DNA from: Kentomonas sorsogonicus
Taxonomy: Eukaryota > Euglenozoa > Kinetoplastea > Trypanosomatida > Trypanosomatidae
Length of the DNA: 64,000 nt
Direction of reading: 5' to 3'
NCBI GenBank assembly: GCA_030347455.1
Contig: JAQOSZ010000028.1
Location: 372,001-436,000 of the forward strand
A program made the translations under genes and the position numbers. The stretch's first letter is position 1. Every line of letters starts with the position of its first letter. The notes below the pieces were generated by a model. It made no database searches. It was not told where the DNA came from and saw nothing but the letters and a program-made list of their open reading frames with translations. Below are positions 40,923-52,516 of the stretch, piece by piece.

Positions 40923-43900
40923 GTCGTTGGTGCTGCCGGTACTGCTACCGTTGTAGGATGCGAGGGGGTTGGTGGGGCTGCCCGGCGCCAGCGGCGCGCG
41001 TCCCTCCGCGCCAACCACAATGGGGGCCGTGCCTTTTCCACTCTTATTATTCTTGGAGGCGGCGGCCGCGTAGGCGTCGCCGCCGTAGGAGATGACGGTA
41101 AAAGGGTCCGCGCCGGTGCCGGCCACCGGCTCGCGCGCCAGCAGAGCCACCGTGTCGACTGTCTCGCTGAGCGCCTTGGCAAGCTTGGCGCGGTATCCCG
41201 CGAGAATCTTGATCGGGTTGTTGGGGAAGATGATCATGCAGCAGATGAGGTAGGCGACGACGGCGTAGCTGACGGACAGCACGCGCGTGAGGAGCTGCAG
41301 CGGCATCAGACTCGTCATGTACCCCACCGGCGTCATCGTCGCCGCGTACATGAAGGCGTGGCCGAAGGTCGGGTGGTTCATCGCGATGCGCAGCGCAAAC
41401 ATAAACGACACGATCATCCCCACCGCTTGCGAGAAGTTGTTGGTGTTGTGCCGCGCCAGGTACCCGAGCGCGCAGCCCAGCGTGTTGCCAGAGATGCGCG
41501 ACAGGCATGTCGAGAGCGTCTCCTCCTCCGTCGGAAGCCCGAGAATGATCGTGGCGCCGAAGTAGTGCAGCCCGGTGGGCGGCATCCACACCTTGAGGTT
41601 GAGCGCCGTCGCGCTGAGAAAGGCGCACGTCAGCTTGACGGCGTCCTTCACAACCCGCACCTGCACGGGGCCGCGCAGCATCAGCAGGTCGCACATGTCC
41701 CGCCAGAAGGAACTCAGCGGGTCGTAGACCCAAAAGTGCCAGAGACGCTTCAGCAGCGGCACGCCGCACCCGGGAGGGCTGTACTCCTTCATATCCTCGC
41801 CGAAGCCGGTGATCTCGTCCGCGATCATGGAGATCATCATGAAGAATTGCACCTCGTACAGCATAACGTACGTGCGGAGCATCTCCCTTCCGGGGTCCGC
41901 GGCCGCCGCGGCCTCGGCGCTCGGAACTTTTGTCGCGGCAAACGATATGCGAGCCTGCTTTCCTTTTTGCTTCTTGTTGCTCTTGGAGTCGTTGTTGTTA
42001 CCGTTGTTGTTGTTGTTGCTGTCGTTGCCAGGGCGTGCCGGCATGCCCTCTCCTTCGCCTGTGTTAGCGACGGCGGCGGCGCCGGCACCTCCGTTTCCAA
42101 ACTCGTCAAACGCAGGATCGTTTTCGTCCTCCGCCTGTGCGTCTGGGGCGTGCCGGGTCTCCTCACCCCTATTATTAGTATTATTACTGCCAGAGCCCTG
42201 GCGTTGCTTGGGGTGCGTCCCGTTACTACTATTACTTCTATCATCATCTCTGTCGCGCTGGTGGTGGCTCCGCCCGCGACCCCCAGCCGCCGCCGCCGCC
42301 GCCTCCTCCTCTTCCCGCTGCTGCTGCAGCTGCTGCTCCCTCTCCGCGCTGCGCTGGATAAAGTTGAGCATCTCGACCCGCAAGTTACGCCGCAGCAGCA
42401 TTTCCTTGGCGCGCAGCCCGTCAAAATCGACAGCCTCCAGCAGCCCCTCCGGCGTGTTGATATCCGGCTTCTTTTTCTTTTTCTTCTTCTCCTTCTCCTT
42501 CTCATCCGCGGCAGCGGCGGCGGCGGCGGCAGCAGGCCCCGTGCCTCCGCCGAGGGCGCTGACGGCCTCCACCAGCGCCGCGCCGAACTGCCGCACGTAT
42601 CCCTCCGTGTTGGCGTGGAGAAGCTTCACCTCCTCGCGGATCGCGCGGCGGCGGCGGCGCTCGCGCTCCGCCCTCGACATCTTCTTCTTATTATTCTTCT
42701 TATTCTTATTACTTTGCTTCGGCGGACCGTCCTTTGTGGCGATGTCATCGTCGTCCTCGTCCTCGTCGTCGCTGCCGCTGCTGAAGTCAGAGGCAAAATT
42801 GTGGATGGCGTCTCCCTTGCCGTGGCCGTTGCCATCATCACCACCGTCATCACCACCGCGGCGCTGGAACGCCTCGTCCTTGGCGAGCAGTTCCTTGAGC
42901 ATCGCGGCGGTGCTGACGCGCGAGGCCATCATCCGGCGCAGACGCATGATCGTCTGCCCCGCACGGAAGGCGGACACCATCAGCGCCAGCACGCGCCGCA
43001 GCAGCGAGAGCTTGAGCCGCCGAATGGGGTTGCGCAGCAAGAACTCCGTCGGCTCCCAGTTGGCGAACCACAGCAGCGGCGGCATGGCGTTGTTGAGCAG
43101 GCCCTCCAGCAGCGCAAAGGCGCTCGCGTCCTGGAAGAAGACCTGCGCCGCGTACACCGTGTCGGTCGCGGCGCTCTGCTTGTGCTGCCACCGCAGGCCG
43201 CGCGGGGGGCCGGCAGCGGCAGCAGCAGCGGCGGCGCCTCCTTTGCCGCCCTCAGCACGATTGGCGGCGTCCTCGTCGTCGTCTCCGTCGCTGTCGGACT
43301 CGAGGTCGACCGCGCGGGCGCTCCACACGTAAAACTGCATCGCCATGAGCAGTTTCGACATGCCGTCGGTCATCTTCCCCGTGATCATGTCCACCAGCAT
43401 CTTGGTCGTCATCGGCAACGGGACGCAGTTGGCGGCGACGCCCAGCATCGTGCCGATACACACGTCGGCGACGAGCCACACGCCGGCGGTGAGCGGCACC
43501 ATCATGAAAGTGGTGTGGAGCATCAGAATGAGCAGCATGTAGAGGAAGGCGTAGAGAATCATGAAGCGGCGGATGAAGCCGTGGGTGCAGAGACTACAGC
43601 CGAACAGCACGACGGCGAGCACGCCCCACCACATGCCCTCGTGCAGCTCCAGGTGCATCGGGTTGACCACCACCGACAGCACGCACACCAGCGCGAGGCC
43701 GCGGTAGACCCACGTCACGATGCCGATCTGCTGGCCCACCGTCGGCTGGTGCAGCGCGGTGGACATGATCGAGCCGATCATCATCTGCGGGAAGCCGAGA
43801 CGCATCATCGTGTTGGGGTGCAGCGCGATGACGAACATTGGCGTGAAGACGAACGCGACGGTGCGGAAGGAGTTGTAGAGCCACATGAGCATCGTCGGCG

Positions 43901-44219
43901 TCGTCGCCGCCTCCAGCACCGCGCGCACGCCAATCGTGTCGTCGTCCACGTCTTTGGAGAAGTAAATCGGCGGCGGCGGCGGCGGTGGTGGCGCTGCCGC
44001 CGCTGCTGCTGTTTGTTTTTGTTGTTGTTGCTGTTGCTGCTGTTGCTGCTTTCCTGCAGTGTCGGGTGCACCGCCGCCGCCACCGTTACTGCTACTGCTA
44101 TTATTATGATTGCTGTCGTGAGAAGGCGACTTGGTCTCCTCCGCCATGAACAGCGGCGGCGGCACCGGCCGTGCGCCCGCGCGCGCGGAGCGCTCATTCA
44201 GCCCCGAATGCTGAGACAT
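37521..44219 (-). CDS. Very large FUSC / aromatic acid exporter family membrane protein
   Basis: An intact frame of 2232 codons from ATG 44219. Two hydrophobic bundles flank a long polar region. The first (about residues 105-295) includes 'FVFTPMFVIALHPNTMMRLG', 'GLALVCVLSVVVNP', 'YAFLYMLLILMLHTTFMMVP' and 'LVADVCIGTMLGVAANCVPL'; the second (about 850-1010) includes 'WMPPTGLHYFGATIILGLPT', 'RISGNTLGCALGYLARH', 'AVGMIVSFMFALRIAMNHPT', 'GHAFMYAATMTPVGYM' and 'VSYAVVAYLICCMIIFPNNP'. Paired bundles around a soluble domain are the layout of FUSC/ArAE proteins (bacterial AaeB, YccS, plant ALMT relatives), which export aromatic acids or anions. The middle holds Lys/Glu and Ala tracts, and residues ~1010-2000 are rich in Asn, Gln, Gly and Pro, with an ordered piece 'DLPADTDFQALVMLLAAAGN' near 38540. 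Below about 38240 the sequence turns Arg/His-rich and then poly-Phe, so the true stop may lie in another frame (for example near 37835). Substrate unknown. Confidence 0.85.
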
Positions 44220-44811
44220 GAGAGAGAGAGAGAGAGAGAGAGTGTGTGTGTGTGTGTGTGTGTTTGTGTGTGTACGTGCGTATATGCGCTTCTCCTGTTT
44301 CTTATCTGTTCTTCCTAGTGCTCCTACTATTCCTCTTCGTCAAGGCTAGTAATGCCTACTGACGGCAACTGCAGATGACGAGAGGAAAAGGCGTTAGCAA
44401 ATGGAGAAGGAAGAAAGAACGAAAAGAAAAGAAGATGAAGAAGAAGAGCTATTGGTACGCAAAAATAACCTTATATGCACTACTATAACCCTCAACTTTT
44501 TTATCGTAGTTTTTCCTTTATTTTGTTTGATTATTATATTGCTCTTGCTGTTTTCTTCAGTGAAGGTTAATCCGATGAGACCGCTGATTCCGGCTGGTGA
44601 AAGCGGCAGAATCAACAAGAAAATTTTAACAATAACAATAATAATAATAATAAAGCGGAGAGCAATGTTGAGTATCTTTTAATTCTTTCCCCTTTTCTGT
44701 TTCTTAATGTTTGATTCACCTATCCTTGTTGAACGGGATTTGGTAAAACAAAAAGAGAAGAAAAGAGAGAGAGAAAAAAAAAGAAATGGAGAAAAAACAA
44801 CAATGCCTACT

Positions 44812-44854
<43 letters not shown>

Positions 44855-47248
44855 AAAAAAAACAATAGGAACAGAAAAACGGCAGCCAAAAATAAGAGCA
44901 ATAAAGATGGGGAAATCGCCAAATTTGTACCAGAGAATCAAGCAAGTAGCTTGAATAAATTAGAAGCAACGAGGTGCGGGGGGGGGGGGGGAAGCGAAAA
45001 ATTAAAGTGAAGAGAAAAAAAAAAACTAATCACTGAAACTCAAGAGAAAAAAAGTTTGTTTGTTTCTTTGTTGTTGTTTTTTTTTTTGCTTTTTAAACAA
45101 AAAGTAAGAGAAAGAGAAAGAGACAACAGCAAGGAAGATAAAATTCGCAGCGCAAAATAATAATAATAGCAATAACAATAACAATAACAATAAACGGGGG
45201 GAGAAAGCTAGAAGAAGAGAGATCCAAACACCAGATTTGCCTTTGTTTAGAGGGGAAAGAAGAAACTTGGAGAGGAGGAAAAGGGCTATTTTAGAAATGA
45301 AAAAGATATAGAAAAAATGGGGAGAGAGAGGAGGGAATTGCAGTCAGAAGCTAGAGGAGGGAAAGAGAGAGACTCAAAGAAAAAAGGAAAACGGAATTGA
45401 AATATATCTAAATATTTATTAGAAGAGATGTATGGATATCCGTATGTGTTTGGGTGCAAGTGGTGGTTGCTTGGATGGCGGAAGTAGAAGGGAGGGGGGG
45501 GAAGTACAAGAAAGGAACAGGATTCGGGTGGGAAGGTGGGAAGAAAAGAACGAAAAAGGTGAAGGAGGGCAGCATACATACAAACATACAAACATACACG
45601 CGCACTTATTTTTTGTTTTGGCGAGAGAGAAGGGAAAAAAGGGAAAAGTTACAAGCATTATATGTACGACGAGTGAGTATATCAAGCAAGAAAGAAAACA
45701 CAATGTGCAAGCACCTTCCTTTTTTCTTCTCTCTCTCACTATATATGTTTCGCTCTGCGTCTGTATGTGTGTGTGTGTGTATGTGTGTGTGGATATAACG
45801 TTGTTTCTCTCCTTTTCATGCATGCACACACACATGCACTCACAGAGACAAAAGCTCCACATCAGCACGCATGCCAACCATCGCGGTTGCGTTTTGTAAA
45901 ATGCAAGCCTTGTCATACTCATTTTTTCTCTATTTTTTCAGTATGTGAAATGCATATCGTTTTTGTTTTTTTTCTTTTTGGTTTGTGGTTGTTGCTGTTG
46001 ACGGTGTTGGTTACGGTATTACTGCAGCTGATTATTAAAACAAAAAAAAAACAGTAGTGATATATGATATATGAAGAAAGAGAGAGAAGCGAGAGTGTAT
46101 GTGTGCGGCAAACCTTTGCAAAGTAAGAAGAAAAAAAAAAGGCAATTAGCAATGGCAACACAAGGGAGGAAAAACAATATGAAGGAGACGAAGAAAGCAA
46201 CAAAAAAGAGTAAACACGTAATTATAATTCTAGTCAGGTAGTGGGAAAAGGTTCAAGGGTCGGAATTGCAAGAAAATATAAAAACGTAAGTTAATAATTC
46301 GTTAGGAGTAAAGCGATGAGGACCAAGAAAAGGTAAGTTTTGTTCACCAATGTTTTTTTTTTTTTGTGTGTGTGTGTGTGTTTCTCACTTGTTCGTGTCT
46401 CATATTATATGAAGTTAGCAAAGAAAAAAAAAAAAGAAAAGAGCGCACCTTTCATTTCTAGATTTCATGATGATTTGAGTACGTGTGTGCTCCTCCCATT
46501 CCGATCAACGAGAATTATAGGGTGTTCGGGAGTGAATAAAAGAGAGAAATCAACCAACTTTTTTATTTAGAGGAAGAAAAGAAGTAAACTAGAAAAGTTA
46601 GAGCGTTAAAAATGTACAGAAAAAAAAAAAAATTGTTTCTCTACGTGCTGTGGATTAGGAAGAACAATAACGGATGAGAAAGAATAGGGAATAAAGAGAA
46701 TGAAAGGGGAAAGAAAAGAGAGAAGAAAAGGAGGACGGTGAAGGTAACGCACTCAAACAAATAGAGAAGTATCATCTATGTTCCGCCCACGATGATACAA
46801 TAATAGAAAAAAGGAAGGGATATGCGAAATGGAGAGAAAAGAAGAGTGAAAAAAAAGAGAAAGAAGCGAAGAAACTCGCTTCTTTTTTTTCTCTGGTATG
46901 TTCGCTTCCTTCCTTTCTCTCTTCACTCTCACTCTCTCATCCTCCCTCACATTCTCGCCTTCCTTTGATTCTCTACGCTTGTTTGCGTTGCTGAGTGCGC
47001 GTGTGTCCCTCTCCCCATCTCTCTCTCTCTCTGTCTCATGCTCTCTCTCTCCTCCCATGCGTCCCCCTCGCCACACCGGCCCCGCGCCCCCTGTGGTGTG
47101 CGCCTCTGTCTCCTCGTCCGTGAAGAAGACCGAAATATGTCGTACCGAGTGAAAAGTACCGCACAACGAGAGAGGAGAAGAGAGAAACAGAGAGAAAAAG
47201 AGAGAAAGAGAGACACACATACCCCCACCCCCACCCCTCCCCTCCCTC

Positions 47249-47300
<52 letters not shown>

Positions 47301-47312
47301 GCCCTCCTTCCT
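44220..47312. other. Spacer of 3.1 kb between FUSC-family and pseudohelicase genes
   Basis: GA and GT repeats directly before the FUSC start (44220-44262), purine-rich 44376-44450 that could be a sense-strand pyrimidine tract for splicing, TAA repeats near 44636-44652, GA repeat 44815-44850, G run 44981-44992, GT repeats near 45767-45790 and a long GT repeat at 47251-47299. No gene seen. Confidence 0.55.
47251..47299. repeat. GT/CA microsatellite next to the pseudohelicase stop codon
   Basis: About 24 GT units on the + strand immediately downstream (3') of the gene ending at 47313. Confidence 0.9.
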
Positions 47313-50300
47313 TTACTTTCTCTTCACACTGATGCCCATGGCGGCTAAGCTGCTCACAGCAGAAGCAGCGCTGTTGTTAGTATTATTGTTGTTATTGTTG
47401 CTATTGTTGTTATTGCCGCCACCACCGGCAGCAGCAGCGGCGGCGGCCTGCTTCTGTTCCTTGGCCTTTTCCTTCTTATTCTTGAAGAAGTCCTTCTTCT
47501 TCTTCTTCTTCTCCCCGCCAGAGTGGTTTTCACTCGCGTTGGCGCCGTCACTGTTGTTGTTGTTGTTTTGAGTCGTGGGACTTTTATTACTATTCGTATC
47601 AGCGCTAGCTGTCTTGGCAGCAGCAGCAGCAGTAACAGCAGTAGCAGCAGTTTGCTGCGTGCCCTTTCCACCCTTACTGTTATTATTATTATTGTTGCTC
47701 GAAATATTATCCTTCTTGCTATTGCTGTTGTTGTTGTTGCTGGTATTGTTGTTGCCGCTGCCGGAGGCGGCGCCTCCCGCCCTGGCCGCGGCGCCGGCAG
47801 AGGCGGGGGAGGCGCGGTGGCTGCCGGCCGCATTCGCGCTACTGTTATTGTTATTATTATTATGAATACTCTTGCCCGAAGCAGAAGCAAAAGGTACGAG
47901 GCGGTAGGGCATCGCTACTCGCATCGCTGCCGGGTCGGCCTTGAATATCGGCTCGCTCGCCACGAGGCGCTGCTGTGTGTGCTTCTCCTTGGCCATCTTG
48001 GCGTCCAGCACCTTGCGGAGTGTCACCGGGGGCTCCAGGCCGCACCACTGGGCACCGCCGGCGCTACCAGCGGTCGTGTCATTGCTATTGTTGGTGGTGG
48101 TGGTGATATGCGCAGAGCCCCCGGCGGCAGGGCCGGCGACAACGGCGGCGGGGAGGGCCGATGACGGCGACGGCAGGGGAAGAGTAGAGACGCCGCCGGT
48201 AGGGAGCCCCGCCCCCGTCCGTGCTGCGGCGACGGTGGTAACCGGCTCCCCTGTCACGAGGGTCAGGAAGAGCGGGTGCTGCGGGGAAATGTTGAGAAAC
48301 GGCAGCGGCGCGAGGGCGGAGGAGGAGTGCAGCAGCGCGCTGGGCACCAGAGCCGCCTGGGACACGTCCGCCACCACCGCCGACATGGGCGAGCTCACAT
48401 TCTGGCTGCTAGCACTATTATTATTATTATTACTGTTACTATTGTTGTTATGGCTGGGTGAGACCGCCGCGGTGTTACACACCAAATTGTTGCAGCTCTT
48501 GTGGAAAGCAGCCGCCTCGGGATCAGGTGGGCCGTGTGGCAGGGGGCAGCGCAGGCACGCGGGCAGCGCGCCGCCGCCGCCGCTGTATAGGTACTGCGCC
48601 ATCGCGCGCGCGGCGAAGGGTAGCTCCGCCGGCTCCGCGAGACAGAGAAGCGTCACCGGGCGGCGCACCGCCAGCGAGGAGGAGGTGTTGTTGTTATTGC
48701 TATTATTGGTATTATTACCACTCCCTGTTGTTGCTGCTGCTGTCGCGCCCCAGGCGGTGGAAACGGAGGTCGGCGACGGCGAGGACGCGGGGGTGGCAGT
48801 GGCCGTAGCAGTGCCTCCGCCGCCCAGCGCCGCGAGGCTGGCCGCGGTGAGCGGAACGCTGCCGTGGCAGAAGCTGTGGGCGGGCGGGTAGGGGCACGCG
48901 AGGCCGCCGTTGAGCTGTGCCATGCGATTCTGGATGTTCTCGACCGAGTTGTGTCGGTTGGAGCACAGCGAGCGCAGCATCTCGAGCTCGCCGTCGACGG
49001 TGGTGTGCAGCACCGACAGGAACGACTTCCACGCGGCCCCCGCGAGCGCCGCCGCCACCTCCGCCGAGACGGGGCGGCCCGCGCTGTGGCTGTGGAGGAA
49101 ATTCACCACCGGGCTCGCGTAGTTGCTGTTGCTGGCGGCGCTACTGCGCACGTCGGCCATGATAGCCGCGCTGATCGCCGCCGCGTCGGCGCTACTTGCG
49201 ATGTTGTTACTATTATTACTATTATTATTAATATTATTTTGGCTGTTTGCCGCCGTGATGCCAGCGGCGATCCCGTGGTGCGTCTGCGGCGTCTGCGGCG
49301 TCTGCTGCACCTGGGCCTCGGACGGCGGGATGGCGGGCGGGGAGTACTGCACCACCAAGTCCACGTCCATCAGATCGACCCCGGTGAAGGTGTCGGGCGC
49401 CACCAGCAGTTGCGTGGGCGGGCGGCGGCACCGCCGGGGTGGCGCCGCTGCCTCCGCTCTCCGCCGCCGGGTCGGAGGTGAAGGCGAGAAGAATCTTTTC
49501 CAGCTGCTCGGCGGACAAGGAAGGGTCCGCGAAGTATACGCGGCCGCCGCCGGTGGCGTGCGCGTTGCGGGTCGCCTTTTCACTGTTACCCCACGCTGTT
49601 GCTGTTATTGTTGTTGTTGTTGTTGCCGATGACGATGCCGCGGCGGCAGAGGCGGAGGCCCCGGGCGGGACGCCAAAGAGTCCCCAGCGCCCTATCGCTC
49701 GCTGCACCTCCGCCATCTGTGAGAGACGTACGAGCAGCAGCACGCGGCGGTACGTCACACAGGCGGCGGCGGCGGCACACCCATCCTCGTTACTAGTACT
49801 GAGACTGGTGCTAGTTACGATACCCTCCGCGCGCGCGCCAGCTGTGGTGCCTGTGGGTGCCGGCTGGTGCTGGCAGCAGCGGGTCAAGAGCTCCTGCAGC
49901 TGCGCCAGCTTGTCGGCGTCGTTCAGACTCATGATGTTCACGCAGCGCACCGCGCACTGCGACGGCAGCAGCAGGCTAGGATGCACGCCGCTGCCGCCGC
50001 CGCCACCGCCCGAGGCCGCCGCCGCGCTGTTACCACTACTATTATTACCGTTGATGCTGTTGCCGGCGGCGGTAGCGGCGGAGGAAGACAAAGACGAAGA
50101 GGGAGTCAGGTGGGGGTGCTGGCAGCGGTTAATCAGCGCCGCGGCGACGGAGGGGACGTGCTGCAGCGGCAGCAGCGGGTAGTAGCGCCGCCGCCGCCGG
50201 CTCAGCAGCCGCACGCGGTCGCTGGCGGGGAGGGAAAGCAGAGGCCCCAGCACGAGCAGCATCACGTGCGGCTGGGCGTGCAGCGCGGCGGCGGCGCCAA

Positions 50301-52472
50301 ACGGCTCTCGACACGCGTCGTAGGCACTCGCAACAGCACTGTTGGGCGAAGAGGGCGAGGGGGACGGGGACCCTCCCCCTGCAGAGCCCCCTGCAGCAGC
50401 GCCGCTGCCGCTGGCCGGCGCCTTGGGAAAGGCGGCACCGGCGCCAGCACCGGGGGTGGAGAAGAGGAAGGGGGGCTGGCAGCAGCGGCGGCGGCGGCGA
50501 GGGCGGCGACAGAGTTGGCTAGCAACGGGAAAGTCGGATTGCTGAAGAAGGGCTCGTAGTGTGTCGCGGCCGTGCGCACGCTGCGCAGCAATTCGTGAAG
50601 CGCGGCGCTCCTATTGACGCTGCCGCCGCCGGTGGTGGTGCCGACGCGATGGCTAAGGTGGTGTGCGCTGCCGGCGGCGGCGGCGGCGAGGAAGGACGTG
50701 ATGGCATTACTCGTTGTGTTGTTACTATGGCCACCCCAAGAAGAAGAAGAAGAAGAGGAAGCAGGAGGCTGGCCGGTCCCGTACATGGACGCATACACGT
50801 CCTGCGCCACCACTGCTGCGACGTGAATAAGAGGCAAGTCACCCTTCTCCAGCATGTACGGCAGCGTGCTGAACGTTTTCCCACCACCGCTACTGTTACT
50901 GTTGTTGCCGCTGCCGTTACGGCCCTTGTTGTTGTTATTATTGTTATTACTCGTATTGTTCGCGCCCCCGCTGCCGCTGCCGCTGCTGCCGTTGGCGACG
51001 GCTCCGCCGATGCCGTGAGTCTCGCGATACCACGGGCTGTAGCACATATTCGGTAGATTCCACCGCTCGATACTGCTGAGGGTCGTCACCCACACGTAGC
51101 CCCCGCGGGGAATGCCCTTCACCACCGCCTCCGCCCCAGGCCGCACGGGGCCAACGGAGGAACTATTATTATTATTATTAGTATTGTTATTGTTGTCATT
51201 ATTATTATTATTGTTATTGTTAGCGTTGGCATTAAGAGAAGCGGCGGCGGCGTCCTTGACGGCAGCAGCGACACTCTGCATGTGCTGGCGGATGATCTCC
51301 TTGTTAAGTTGGTGCTGTTTTGTCAGCGGCTTGAGAGGCGGCTGGTCGCCATCAGCGATGAGCACGGCCTCTACCTGCAGCAGCGCCGCCAGACTGCTGC
51401 TGCCGCCGTTGACAACATTATTGATGTTGGACGCCCCCGCGGAGGGGTTTCCTGCGCCCTCTGACCCGTTTTGTTCGCCTGCGCTGTTGTTATTATTGTT
51501 GTTTGTTATTATCAGCGTTGGTGTTTGAGTGGGAAGCGGCGGCGGCGGCGGCGGCGGCGTGCACGGAGGCGGGTGGCATGCGAGAGAGCAGCAGCCGATG
51601 AAGCGCTGCCGCCTGCTCGGGGCTCTCCGCAATCAACAGCACCACCTCCGGAATGTGCAAAGAGGGCATCACACCCGTGATGTTGCCCCCACTCGGTGTG
51701 CTGGCGGTGGTGGTGGTTGTGGTTGTGGTATTATTATTGCTGTTGTTGTTGGGCGGCAGAGGAGGCATCAGTGGCAGTATGATTGACCCCTGCAGCAGCG
51801 GCAGCAGCGGCGGCGGCAGCGCCAGCAGAAGAAGAAGAAGAAGGCGGGCTGCGGCGATGACACACGCACGTAGCGCTGCCGCTCCGCCCGCATTGCCTGC
51901 CGACTGCTCAACAGACAATGAAGAGAATAGAAAACCACCAGCAGCGACCGATCCAACACCGCCGCGCGCGTGCCGTACACCCCCACCTGGCTCTCTTTAC
52001 TGTTATTATTATGATGATCCTTGTTGGCGCTGTGGAGGGCGTTGGAGCGGGTCCACACCGAGGCCGCGGTGCCCAGCGCGCTGCTGCCCGTCGCGCTGCG
52101 GCCGTCGACTAAAACGTCGTAAAAGTCGCGGCACGTGCTGGAGAGAACGCGGTGGTGAAGGGAGGAGAAGAAGAAGTTGGCGGTGTTATCTTTATTATTA
52201 CCATTGTTGTTGTTGTTAGAGCCAGCGCCGGCAGCATCTCCCCCACCACCACCACCACTGTTGTTATTATTATTATTATGGTGATGCGCTGCCGCAGCAG
52301 CAGCGTTTGCGGTGTTGGGCAGCGCAGTGCCAGCAGCAGCAGCAGCAGCAGCAGCCGGCGGGCTGTACGCGCTGACGTTCTGAAACGGTGTCAGCACCCG
52401 TGCGAGACCTTCATGCAAATTGAGGCCCCGCAGGCCGCCCCACGGGCTGCTGCCTGTGGTGTTGCTGCTCAT
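47313..52472 (-). CDS. DEAD-box-like protein with degenerate helicase motifs (probable pseudohelicase); frame interrupted
   Basis: Starts at ATG 52472 and ends ...SSLAAMGISVKRK, TGA at 47313, about 1720 codons over three frames. Read in order, the pieces follow the DEAD-box layout with altered motifs: Q-motif-like 'GLNLHEGLARVLTPFQNVSA'; motif I 'VLVDGRSATGSSALG', where TGSGKT would be expected; Ia-like 'VVLLIAESPEQAAALHRLLL'; Ib-like 'YVWVTTLSSIERW'; motif II region 'LIHVAAVVAQDVYASMYG' with AQDV for DEAD; 'LNDADKLAQLQELL' before domain 2; 'RVLLLVRLSQMAEVQRAI'; 'LSAEQLEKILLAFTSDP'; motif V region 'LLVAPDTFTGVDLMDVDLVV'; and 'VVNFLHSHSAGR' where HRIGRTGR would be expected. Lys and Thr of the Walker A motif, the acidic motif II and most of motif VI are lost, so ATP hydrolysis is unlikely. 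Asn, Gly and Ala inserts lengthen it, and the tail is Lys-rich (GGEKKKKKKDFFKNKKEK) then Asn-rich. Frame changes occur near 51850, 51530, 50330 and 49430. It may bind RNA as a scaffold; that is inference. Confidence 0.62.
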
Positions 52473-52480
52473 TTCTCTTT

Positions 52481-52516
<36 letters not shown>

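Noticed and set aside
40233-44318. A 1361-codon open frame on the + strand
   Set aside because: It lies antisense to the FUSC-family gene; its His/Arg/Leu/Val-rich composition is what the high-GC codon use of the real gene gives on the other strand, and no domain is visible.
47251-47299. GT repeat as a telomeric or origin element
   Set aside because: It is one of many simple repeats in the spacers and lacks the TTAGGG unit of kinetoplastid telomeres.
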